Positions 25,261 to 36,094 of a DNA stretch of 64,000 nt are shown piece by piece (position 1 is the stretch's first letter; each line of letters opens with the position of its first letter). A model generated the notes under the pieces. That model was not told the origin of the DNA and ran no database searches. It worked only from the letters and a program-made list of their open reading frames with translations. Origin of the DNA: Laburnicola sp. R22_1. Lineage: Eukaryota; Ascomycota; Dothideomycetes; Pleosporales; Didymosphaeriaceae. The stretch spans positions 124,001-188,000 of the forward strand of contig JACONQ010000008.1 in assembly GCA_014281115.1 (NCBI GenBank). The letters run 5' to 3'. The translations under genes and the position numbers were made by a program.

Positions 25261-27359
25261 CCGTGTTTCATCACCTGACGATCGGCCCCACCGGACGATC
25301 GATTTTCCGCCTCAACAGCCCAACTTCGGCACCTTTTGCAACGCTCTATACAACGAATATGGCCGAATTAAGTGCTGCTCTTGACTATTTGAGCTCGCTG
25401 AGCATCTCTGAGAAGCCTAATTACACCAAAGTCGCTCAAAAATATGGCTGCGATCGCAATACGTTGTCGCGCCGGCATCGCAGGGTGCAGGGCACGCGCG
25501 ACGCGCTGGCCGACAGCCAGCGCCTCCTCAACTCCCAACAGGAAACTGAGCTTCTACAATATATTGATGGCCTTTGCGAACGAGGATTACCCCTACAAAG
25601 GAGATGATACGAAATTTCGCATCAGAAATAGCTGGGAAGCCTGCTGGCAAAAACTGGGTTGACCGATTTATACGACGCCACAAAGTCGACCTACTTTCGC
25701 ACTGGACCTCTGGTATAGACGCCTCACGTAAACGCGCCGACTCTGCCTTCAAGTACGCCCTATATTTCGAGCTCCTACGTAAAAAGATTGAGCAGTATAA
25801 CGTCGACAAGCGCCACATGTACAATATGGATGAGAAGGGTTTCCTGATTGGGGTGCTGTCAAAAATGAAGCGTGTCTTCTCCCGACAGCGCTATGAGAGC
25901 GGCGGCATTAAACAAATGCTCCAGGACGGCAATCGCGAGTGGATTACGACGCTGGCATGTATTTGCGCTGATGGAAGCTCTCTTACGCCTTGCTTGATTT
26001 ATCAAGCGCAGTCAAACAATATACAAGACACCTGGTTACAAGATTTTAACGACTCCTCACACAAAGCTCTCTTTGCAGTATCACCAAGTGGATGGACGAA
26101 CAACGATTTAGGCCTAGCATGGGTCAAACAGGTGTTTGACAGGGAGACTAAGGCAAAGGCGCGCCGCGATTATCGTCTACTACTCCTTGATGGCCATGGA
26201 TCGCATGTTACAATGGAGTTTATTAACTACTGCGATCAAAATAAGATCCTCCTGGCCATCTATCCACCTTATTTAACCCATACGCTCCAGCCGCTTGACG
26301 TCGCGCTATTCAAGCCTCTTAGCACTGCCTACTCTGCTGAACTTACTGAGTATTTGGATAAGTGCCAGGGCCTCTCAAGAGTCACAAAGCGCGACTTCTT
26401 CGCTATGTTTGAGAGGGCCTGGCAGTGCTCCTTTTAAGAAAATACGATCTGCAGCGCCTTTAAGGCCACTGGCCTAGTGCCTTTCAACCCCTAAGTAATC
26501 CTTCAGCGCTTTAATAATATGGACCTAGAGCGGCTATCCTCAAGCGATAGCAGCTCTTCTGTACTTAGCGCTTTAGATTGGCGTAAAATTGAGAGACTCT
26601 TGCGCCAGGTTGTCGCTGATACTTACGCTGAGGGGTCCCGGCAGCTCTCCCGCACTATGCACTCAATTTTAGTGCGCAACGCCCTCCTGAACTATGAAAA
26701 TAAGCGTTTACGAGAAGCGCTAGCCCAGAAGAAGCGCCCTACGCAAGGAAAGCTTCTACTGCTTGAACCACCTACAAATTACGCTGGTGGCGCCATATTT
26801 TGGTCCCCCACAAAGGTTAAGGAAGCTCGCCAACGCCAGGCACAAAAAGATCAGGAGGCAAAGGCTAAGGAGCAAGAGAAGGAGCAGAGGAAGGCTATCC
26901 AGGAGGAGCGGAGGCGTACAAAGGCTATACAAAAGGAGGAGCGCGCCCAGGGCCCTGGCGTCAACCCAGGCGCTTCGGGCACCAAAAGCAAGGCCCCCAA
27001 AGGCATCCAAGAAGCTCCTCTCCTACTCTAAAACACCTCCAAGGTGACGCGTAAGGGCAAGGAGAAGGCTATTACACCTCCTTTAATTAATGAGGAGGAT
27101 GTAGAGTACAACTTTTCATCTGTTGTAGATGTGGCGCCTACGCCAGCGCGTACACGCCGGGGTCGCTCTTTACGGCTCCCTGAGCGTTATCGCACCTAAT
27201 AAAGTATCGCGATTGTCTCCTATGCCCCTCAAAAGCTCTCCACCAAAAAATCTAGCCTGTATACAATTTGTATTGCGTTGTACAGCTTCAAAAGTTGTAC
27301 GCACGGGCCCTGCCAAATCGATCGTCAGGTGGGGCCGATCGTCGGGTGATGAAACATGG
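25261..27359 (+). mobile_element. Inner pogo/Fot element nested in the outer one
   Basis: Termini ccgtgtttcatcacctgacg at 25261 and the complement of ccatgtttcatcacccgacg at 27359 run on for about 45 bp. TA duplications lie at 25259-25260 and 27360-27361. Length is 2,099 bp. It carries one transposase gene in the same orientation as its host element. Confidence 0.93.
25359..27199 (+). pseudogene. Pogo/Fot transposase of the inner element, near-intact
   Basis: ATG 25359 (MAELSAALDYLSSLSISEKP). Domains: helix-turn-helix (YTKVAQKYGCDRNTLSRRHR), Tc5-type DNA-binding domain to about residue 120, DDE_1 core with catalytic Asp in YNMDEKGF, LLLLDGHGSHV and LTHTLQPLDVALF, then a Lys/Glu/Gln-rich coiled tail with GGAIFWSP. 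Three or four lesions only: a one-base loss in a C run near 25590 shifts the frame (GLP to PTKEM), and TAA stops occur at about 26437 and 26492. Most CAA, CAG and TGG codons are unchanged, so it has escaped heavy RIP. Confidence 0.9.
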
Positions 27360-29032
27360 TATAACGTCCCTTAAAAGACCCTTAGCTGACGACGCGCTGG
27401 AATCGCCTTTCGACGCGACTGCCCACCCAACACAATGAAGCTTACTGTAAGAGAGGAGCAGGTGATTGTGCAGTATATACTTAACCTAGACGTGCGAGGA
27501 TTCCCACCGCGGCTTATTGCTGTGGAGGATATGGCTAATTCTTTGCTAGCTGAGCGGCATCGCGACCCTGTGGGCCATAACTGGGCTCTAAACTTTGTTA
27601 AGCGCCAGCCAGAGCTTAAAGTCAAGTTTAATTGAAAGTACGACTATAAGAGAGCTCTCTAGGAGGATCCTAAGGTGATACGAGGCTGTTTCCGGCTTGT
27701 AGAGAACATGAAGGCTAAGTATAGTATCCTGGATAAGGACACCTACAATTTCGACAAGTCTAGCTTTATAATAGGCATAATATTAACTAGAGCGGTAGTC
27801 ACAGGCTCTAAGCGTCGAGGACGGCCAAAGCAGGTGTAGCAGGGCAATAGGGAGTGGACAACAGTCATCTAAGGCATTAACGCGATAGGGTGGTGGATCC
27901 CACCCTTTATTATCTTTGGGGGCAAGCACCACCTCTCTGCCTGGTATAAGGAGAAGGATCTACCTCATAATTGGGTTATTGCAGTCTCTAAGAACGGCTG
28001 GACGACAAATGAGCTTGGCCTGCAATGGCTAAAGCACTTTGATGAGCATACAAAGAGGCGTACTACTAGTAGAGCACGTTTGCTTATTATTGATGGCCAC
28101 AAAAGTTACAACTCGCTTGAATTCTAGGATTACTATAAAAAGAGTAATATTATTACTCTTTGTATGCCTCCATATTTGTCGCACCTCTTGCAGCCACTTG
28201 ACGTGGGTTGTTTTGCGCCGTTAAAGAAGGCGTATGGACGCTAAGCCGAGAATCTAATGCGCAACCACATCACGCACATCACTAAAATTGAGTTCCTACC
28301 TTGCTTTATTGCTGCTTTTAAGGCTTCAATTACTAAAAGTAATATTAAAGGAGGCTTTCGAGGTGCTGGCCTAGTGCCCTACGACTCAGAGGCTGTACTA
28401 TCGCAGCTTGACGTCCGCCTGCGTACGCCTCCAGAATGTACTATTCGCGATAGTACATGGGAGTCGCAAACTCCGCGAAATAGTACAGAACTTAGGTCGC
28501 AATCGACGCTAGTTAAGCAGAGGATTTAAAGGCATGTGGATAGTTCCCTAACTTATATAGTTGAGGCGGTGGAAAAGCTTGTCAAAGGCGCTGAGCTGAT
28601 GGGGCATTCTTTGGTGTTGATGACCAAACGCAACACCAAACTTTAAGCTGCTAATGAGGCCGCCACGCGACGTAAATCGCACAAAAGAAAGCGATTGCAG
28701 TAAGAAGGAGCTCTTATAGCTGAAGAGGGCCAGCGGCTGGCTACTCTAAAGGACTTTGCGGCGCGCAGTGATGGCAAGAAGGCAAAGAAGAGGGCGCGCG
28801 TTGATGGAGGCGAGCCAACTCAACGGCGCTGTGGACGCTGCGGCGAGCCTGGGCACAATAGAACAACGTGTAAGTAACCTGCAGAAGTAGATTCTGAATA
28901 GATTGGCCTATTTAGACTATTGATAATAGTTCGTATTGACTCTGTACTGTCGTGAATAGTACATGTTTTAGTGGGGTCTTGGCAAAAGTGAGTCGCTCGG
29001 TTGGGTGAGTCGCTCGCTTGTAGAGTACGTTA

Positions 29033-30126
29033 CTATTTCTTTTTCTTTCCTTATCTTAATTGTAAATAGCATCTGGACTAGATAACTAGAATACAGTTAC
29101 TAGAGACCGCTTACACCTCTCTACTAATAGTCTCTTATAACTTATAGGCGTATTAAGCGCTAGCGTAACACGCTCTTTGCTTTAAAAAGCTACAATATAA
29201 ACTCTACACACGCGGTCTCTAGAGGTAAACTATAGGGAATAGATATACGCTGGGTTAAACGTTTTCCTATCTTTAGTATTCTTAATTATATACTAGATTC
29301 CTTACGCCGGCGGACTCGTGGAAAATGTAGCTATAGTGTGTTAGAGAAAGCGGACCAGCATATCTAGCTTTAGTGGTCCTAGCGACGCGGTAGAGACCGC
29401 CTTGCGAGCGCACTTATAATGGACAATATATCTCTCTGGGTTGCTTTTCACGGCGTCCAGTATGCTAATTGTGTTGTCTTAGATGTAAGGCGTCGTTTAG
29501 CATTAGACGCGCCGCGAGAGGGTTATGTGGAGATATGCGAGGTACACTGCTAAGCCTGCAAAGGGCAGGGAGATGAGGAGCAGTCTGTGGGCCATGTTTT
29601 GGAGAGAATCAGAGGTTGTACGTTAAAGTTGTACTACGGGTAGAGCTTGTTTTTGAATCACATAGGAGCATATGGCTTTGCAGCCTGGATTCTGGAATAG
29701 TCCACGAAGAACAAGTTGGGCAAACCACGATGATGTAAAAGGGCTGTCTTGCTTCGGAGCGCGGGCCGAAGCGCCAGAGCTGTGAAGTCTGCGGCACCTC
29801 GTTCAAATCGCTATATCGACTGGAAGTCTTGTGTTTGAGTTTACTATCAGCGGGCTGGCGACTGCTTGGTTAAATTGGGGACGACAATGGAGGTGACTGC
29901 TACCGCGAAACCGAGATACAAAAATAATGAATAAAATATGTAGAGTATGGATACACCTTATCGACAAAGATAGATAACACACCGCCCAAGAGTACTTTGC
30001 AGATATAGTGGAAATTCTTACTCCTTGTCGTTGGCTGGCCGCCAGAAATTTTCACAAGACCAATTTTTGCTGTGCCATATTTCTTGTGGAGGTGGTGGAT
30101 ATATCCTCTACAACGAAGCACACTAT
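29033..30126. other. Unidentified spacer
   Basis: The left half is AT-rich and looks decayed; the right half (29,600 on) has ordinary composition. Short open frames (65 codons at 29609-29806 minus, 73 codons at 29900-30121 minus) have no recognised domain. The last part is probably the 3' flank of the GH55-LysM gene. Confidence 0.5.
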
Positions 30127-33100
30127 CTAACCACGACTAGCAGATCGAGTTTGCTGCGGCGCAGCAGTCGAAGTCAGCTCTGGCATACTCGTAATAGGAT
30201 CAGATTGCCATTGCCAGACGGGTCCGACACAATACGCCTTGCCCATCTTGAGCGAGGCCGAGCAATCTGCTGCTTTGAGGGACGGATTGGCCGCCAAGAA
30301 CAGCTCCGACGTGATGCCATTTTGGACACACATGCTCGTGCATGTCTGCGCCGCATCGGCAACCACGAACCATCGTCCACAGCGCAGTGTAGTACCCTCA
30401 GCAACAGTTGCCCCCTTGGGCGGATCGACAGGGGCATCTGTGTACCCGTCGCCCGGCGCGGGTGCCGCCGTGGGGCCGCTGGGGAGCGGGGCGGTTGTGG
30501 TGACATTGGCACCCTGCGGCCCCAGACAGAGCACACTTCCCAACACAGGCGTCGCGACGTGGAGGTTTGGACAGTCGAGGTTCAGCCACGGGTTGTAGCG
30601 TCTGATATCGCCCAGCGTCAGGTTCTGGGCCATCTCGATGGAAACGCACGAGTCGCCCTTTTGGAGGGTGTACAGTTTGGGACACGTCAGAGGGAGACAG
30701 AGTTTCTCGCCTGCTTTTATGTCGTTGCATCCGTATAGCTTCGAGTTCGCCATTTTTAGCGCTGCCGATGCGACGCTGTTCGCGAGCGCAATCGAGTCGC
30801 ATGTGTCTCCCGATTTAGCTGTGTAGAACTGATCCGATATGCAGAGACCGGGCGCCTCAGGCTCAACCACCACGAGAGGCGGGGGAACTTCAGTGGGACC
30901 ACTCAGGCCGCAGGTCGAGTAGACGTACTCCAAGTCCTTTTTCCAATCCTCGTCGTAGGTCGAGTAGGCACTTGACTGCATCATTCGGAGCCTCTCTACG
31001 TGACAGTATGAACACAGCTCATTTCGCGGCATTTCCTTGATGTCGTATACCGTCTTGAAATTGTTCATGACATCTAGAATAAAAAAGTTAGACCATGATG
31101 TATGGCAGGGCATGAGTGCAGGGACGCCTTACCTCCGCAGTATTGTTTCGAACCAGAGTCCATCTGGCACGTCTCGTTCCAACCTGCCCAAACGATGCCA
31201 CCAGAGCGATTAGGGATGGCGTCGTTCACCTTGGCTCCCGCGCAAGCTAAAGTCACAGTGTCGAACCAAGCTTTGAGCGATCGGCCGCAGCCCTTGTCGC
31301 AGACTGAGTCCGTCAGGTTTTTGCTTTCCAACGCGCCTCGGTATCGGAGCTCGCGGAAGCGCGTAGTGTAGTAGTCACACTTAATGATCCCTGTCAATGC
31401 CGTCTTGCATCCCTCAGAAAGACCATCGAGGATATCCTCGTCTTGAGTTGCATTGTACAGGGTGAAGCCGGGGAAATTGCGCTCTCCGATGGTACCGTTG
31501 CGCACCCAGGCAAGGATGGAAGAGAGAAATCCGTTCTGATTGTCTTTTGCCATGGTAGCCTTGCTCTTGACGGGACTGACCATTTCGCGAACAGCCTTGG
31601 TGCAGAGATTGTAGATCCAGACGTTGGTGCTCTGGTCAATCTCAAAGACGCGATCTTGACAGTCTTCTGTTTTGAGACAGTCTTGTGAATACCTGGAGAA
31701 CCAACTGTAAAGACCTAGTTGAAGTAAGGTCAGTCTTCCGAACTATATAACAAGCAATTTTTGCAAAATACATACCAGCACCTAAGACATGTATCTGCTC
31801 AGAGTTAATGATACGTACGCCCCACGATACGGCACACTTGGATGAGCTACTAGAGCAGTCGTAGAACGAAGGATCGTTACTGAAGCCGCCAAGCTGGAAC
31901 GGGGCCGGGGCTTTGGGAACATCCTGGAAGTATGGGGATTCCGTTTGAATCATAGCCATCAAAATGTTCTTGGCGTTGGAGAATTGGTATTGGTATAGGA
32001 CATTGTGCTCGGAAGTTGTCCCGTAGAGCCACGTCGGGCCCTGAGACTCGACCAGGACACCCCGGGCGACATAAATGTCGATTTGATCCTGCGAAACAAT
32101 ATCTAAGTCGTGGTCGGCCGTCCAGATCCACAATTTCTCTACGTATGCAGATGACTGAGGCGTTAGGTGCAGGAGCATGGATGCCGCGATGCAGTTCTTG
32201 TTGACAGTGCCGGTCAGCTTGGGGCAGTCGTTTTTCTGCAGCTTTGATCCTATCGCTCCTCCAACACGGATATGCGAATCTGAAATACACGTTAGCTCAG
32301 AAGAAGAACTTAAATAACATTTACAATACTCACCCCATAAACCAGCTGAGCCCTGGCTGGACTCGCGCGTGTTCCATTCCACTACCACAGCGCCGGCCGT
32401 GGGTCCTGAAACAGTAAAAAGCATGTCCTGGATTTCGACGCTACCTACCTCGCCTCTGTATCCGACCATGACTACAGGCCTGGGCTTCGAAGCATCCTTA
32501 AAGTTTGCTCCTGTTCCCATAATCTGTGCCCATGCTTGGCCGACGATTCGCGAACTAGTCGGGATCTTAAGGGTGTCTTTAATGATGTAAACTCTAAACG
32601 GAATATACACTACAGACGACGTTCTAACGCCCAAGTCCAAGATGCCGTTTAGGGTGTTAGTGTCGTCCGTCTTGCCGTCACCTTTGGCTCTAAGAGCTTT
32701 CACGTTGAGCACTTGGGTGGAGCCGAGGTCGAGGTACTTTGGTCGCCTTCTTGTGTAGAGGTTGGGGCCAGCATATGCCATGTCTGGGCTAAGGAGCATC
32801 GCTGGTCGCTTGACGGCGGGGATCTTCTGGCCGTTGACAAAAGTTGATCCATCGGGCGTGTTGAGCATACCGAATCCCCAAGACTCAACCTTCACTTCGT
32901 TGCCGCCAGCCAGAAGATCTTTCTTTGCAGCTTCTTCGTATACCGCGGTCTTCGTGTTGAAGAAACCTACGTTTTGAAGAAGAAGAGACGTAGAGTTCTC
33001 CTTGAAAAGCGTGGTGACAATTCCGGTAGGCGTGTTGGCGATAATGGCGTCGACGAGGACAAGAGACCCCACACCTTAACCTGTGCTTCCGACACCGCCA

Positions 33101-35047
33101 GCCTGAGTTACGTTAACATTAGGATCGGAGTTGTCTGGGCATTAAAGGGGCTGGCACTTACACCTCCTACAATCACAATACCTGTTTTGTATAACTTAAT
33201 AACGAAGTCTTGTATTATCTACGCCCAGTCCCAGTGTACTTGCACGGCGGTTTTGCAGTTGATAAATACCAAATGGCTTATTATAAATTGCTGGTTTCCA
33301 AAGTAGGCGCTGGTAGTTTAATGCATTAGTCAAAAGTGCAACATAAGTATAAATGCCACTCACCCGAAATTTCCGCCGACGACGGTTAGGTTACTCATGA
33401 AATCTCCGCTACCGTTTTCCATATATATGCCCTTTGTAGGGCGTCAGCGATAGATAATTACAGTGACGATGTGCATCTTAAGCCTGCCGAACAACTCACC
33501 TGCTGTGTAGTATTCTCATCGAAAGACATGTGGAACTTAATGTTCTCCAGGGAGGTACCCTGAGCAACTTGCCAGTGAATTGCACATACGTACGCATCCC
33601 AGCGTGTTTGTGTGATGTCCATCTTGAAATTCTTCACACTTCGCAGGAAGTTGTTCTGATTAACATACCTAGAATGGACCAAAGTCAGAGAATGGCGTTA
33701 ACTCAGAACCCAGTTTAGCACTCACTATTTATCAGTAGGACCCGGGCCAATGTACTGGTTGGAGGTAATAACACCGAGGCTAACAAAACTAGAAGCAGCC
33801 AAGATAGTCGAAACATCGATTGGCTAGAAGACACCTGTTAGTTAAAATGACTCGTTGCAGAATAGTTGCTTGGGATATACATCACCTAGTAGCTGCGTGT
33901 TGTAATACTAAATAATTAAACTGCTGACGAGGTATGTTCCTGCGGGGAAGAAGACGACAGCCGGGTGGATAGTGCTCGAGCCACAGTTGGCACCACATCT
34001 ATTGCCATTAGAGATGGCGCGATTAATGGCAGCTGATGAACAAAGGAGTTAGCATGAATGCATGATGAGAGTTCGATGATAGCTTCGACTTACCCGTATC
34101 GTCGGTGACTCCATCACCTAAAAAAAAGACTTAGTATTAGCGATCATTCAATTGCAAGTTCCTGGGACCAGAGAGCTAAAAACAAACCTTTTGCACCGTA
34201 GTCGCGCACGTCTCTCCAAACCTGTATTCCATCTTGTCAACGTAAGACCAAAGGTGGTGAGGGCACGAATAGTTACCTTGTAGCCCTTGGGTGCGAAGGG
34301 ACTAGAGCCTAGCTGCTGCATGTTGGCCATCTAATACTTGGACGCTCGTTTCTTCAGACCACTGGAGCCAAGAGAAATCGTCTCATTAGAAGCAACAGGA
34401 AGTATGGATGGCATTTCCGTCATGGCGAAGGAGGCAGGCATCGCATTGGTATCGTTGACTTTTAGGGCATACTTAGCCTTGATCTTCGAGGCGACGTCGC
34501 TCTGGTTGCCGGTCGAAACATGTTGCGGTGTCGACTCAGCGAGGATACGAGCAGCTTCTATAAGCTCTGCTGGCACGCTGTATTTGTAACCACTGTTGGG
34601 GTTGGCTTCTTCGCTAATGGGGCCCGTGGAGTTGAGCGCTCTTTTTCTCAAAGTGCTGTTAGATGCGACGTCAACAAAATCCAATATCGAGGGGACGGTG
34701 TTGTCATCTGTGGGTTTGTTCGCGCTCGGGATATCGGCTGGCAAGACTTTATAACTGTTGAACCTCGGGTTGTCTAGGCGCAACCTGTTGCGTACTGCAA
34801 GAGCATCTAGAGCAGCACTAACAAGAGCAGCGGCATCGCCCGAAGTCGAGTTGCCCAGGCGGGGTTTAGTCGTCCCGTTTACTAGAACGTGAACACCATT
34901 TGTGTCTGTTTGTCTGATGGTTTTTATCTGGCGGTGGACCTCGGCGTGATTGAATCCATGGCCGAAAACGAGAGCCACTAGTGATGGTAGAAGAAAGATG
35001 GTAAAGAGGGTGTTAAAGACGAACGGCAGCCTAGAATGAGGCGCCAT
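30127..35047 (-). pseudogene. Secreted GH55 beta-1,3-glucanase fused to three LysM modules; five in-frame stops
   Basis: I rebuilt twelve exons on the minus strand: 35047-34277, 34221-34188, 34117-34094, 34032-33881, 33823-33726, 33668-33500, 33431-33364, 33309-33162, 33102-32334, 32279-31776, 31714-31133, 31073-30127. They sum to 4,266 bases, 1,421 residues. Signal peptide (core FLLPSLVALVFGHG), then a 230-residue linker, then two pectate-lyase-3 halves typical of GH55 (DYGAKGDGVTDDTAAINRAI; ALRAKGDGKTDDTNTLN), the late GH55 block GAGLYSWFSRYSQDC, and three C-terminal LysM modules (YTAKSGDTCDSIA; YTLQKGDSCVSIE; WFVVADAAQTCTSM). GH55 enzymes cleave beta-1,3-glucan; LysM binds chitin. Stops: 34331 (Trp expected), 33908 (Gln), 33726/33668 across an intron (Trp), 33219 (Trp), 33076 (Gln). 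Exon 1 and exons 9-12 are clean. Confidence 0.88.
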
Positions 35048-36094
35048 GCTCAAAGATAGACAAGTTAAAGGAGAGCTTGGAAGAATGAAGGAATAGACAA
35101 CTTGATATTCGCCAGCGTGCAACAGCAGATCGTGGCATTAAGGATAGTCGAACGAGAAGGGGCAGCGGATTTGCTGTAAGCTCTACAACTCAACGAGCAC
35201 TTCCAAAAATCATTTGCCATGTAACGACTGGTCCGTCTATTGGTTAGGATAAACAGCCCACCACATCCGCCAAGTAAACCCTGACGGGAGGCTGCGTCTA
35301 AGCAAAATTGGATGAAATGCAGGTACAATATTGTAGGCTCTCAAGAAAATGGGACCTGCGTTAGGCCACCTCTATTTCCGGTGTGTGCGGCAGAGCGATG
35401 CGAGCTATTGTTGCCACAAATTAAGCTAGACGCTGCGGTTTATCCGAGCCCCTAAACGGCCATCATACTGCTTTAGGCAGGCTGTTAACGACAATCAGGG
35501 TCCCGCCATTTGCGGGATGGTCACGGGTCGTATGGTTTTTGGGCCGCCATCTACATCCTGCAAACATGGCCTCCACACTACCAGTAAGCGAAGCTTCCCT
35601 GCAGGACAACTATCACGCGCCGTTAGATTGGAACGCCTTATACACGGTTAAGCCGACGCGACAGGGTTTTTCACTACTAAGTATTGTCATTTCCCTTCCT
35701 TGTAGAGTCTTGGAAATTAACTCATTTCTCTAATGAGTGTGACTAGTGCGATATTCACGATGCGAGTCAACTCCAGGCCCATCTCCGGCCGGAGTTCTGC
35801 AGTCATTAGGAGAAACCAACAACTTTAATCAACTTTTCCAGTGTTGTGTAACCTTCCGCTTAATTAGGAGAACGCCTTGCACTCTACCACCCGTGTTAAC
35901 TTTAGAACTCACTAGGGCTAGTTGTCTAGGGCCAAGGCTTGCTGTTAGGTGTTTTGTCGAGGTGGATCTATTGGCTTCCGAACATATTAATAGACCGAGA
36001 CTTCTAACCTCAACCCTCTTCTTTATCTCTTTGGCATCCTCCTCTGCAGCCAGGAGAAGACACAACTCTCTTTTGTAAGATTACCGCTATAGTC
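35048..36094. promoter_or_regulatory. Shared divergent promoter region of GH55-LysM and GH18 genes
   Basis: About 1,050 bp separate the two start codons, which point away from each other. No gene was recognised; small open frames here (for example 35065-35328 minus and 35746-36078 plus) are unsupported. I could not assign factor-binding sites from the sequence alone. Joint control of the two genes is an inference from their arrangement. Confidence 0.6.

Larger units (their letters stand above)
25180..28877 (+). pseudogene. Outer pogo transposase, split by nested element, with C-terminal zinc knuckle
   Basis: The N-terminal helix-turn-helix begins before the insertion (IQAIEQDASLSQRRAAAIY) and resumes after it (NVP, then KTLS and RRAGIAFRRDCPPNT), in the same frame once 25261-27361 is removed. 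The Tc5-type DNA-binding domain follows (VREEQVIVQYILNLDVRGFP), then the DDE_1 core with FDKSSF, LLIIDGHKSYNSLEF and MPPYLSHLLQPLDVGCF. The protein ends with a CCHC motif, CGRCGEPGHNRTTC, at about 28830-28871. About ten stops interrupt it. Confidence 0.85.
25057..29030 (+). mobile_element. Outer pogo-type element, interrupted
   Basis: Inverted termini of about 65 bp (left end acgtactccacaaccgagcg and on; right end its complement with a few mismatches) are flanked by TA at 25055-25056 and 29031-29032. Each terminus contains an internal direct repeat of cgagcgactcac. Without the nested 2,099-bp element it is about 1.87 kb, the normal length for fungal pogo/Fot elements. Its transposase is on the plus strand. 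Confidence 0.92.

Noticed and set aside
33076..33910. Full rescue of the GH55-LysM gene by A-to-I editing
   Set aside because: Two of its five stops replace Gln (TAG at 33908 and TAA at 33076). Editing would give Trp, not Gln, and the TAA needs two edits.
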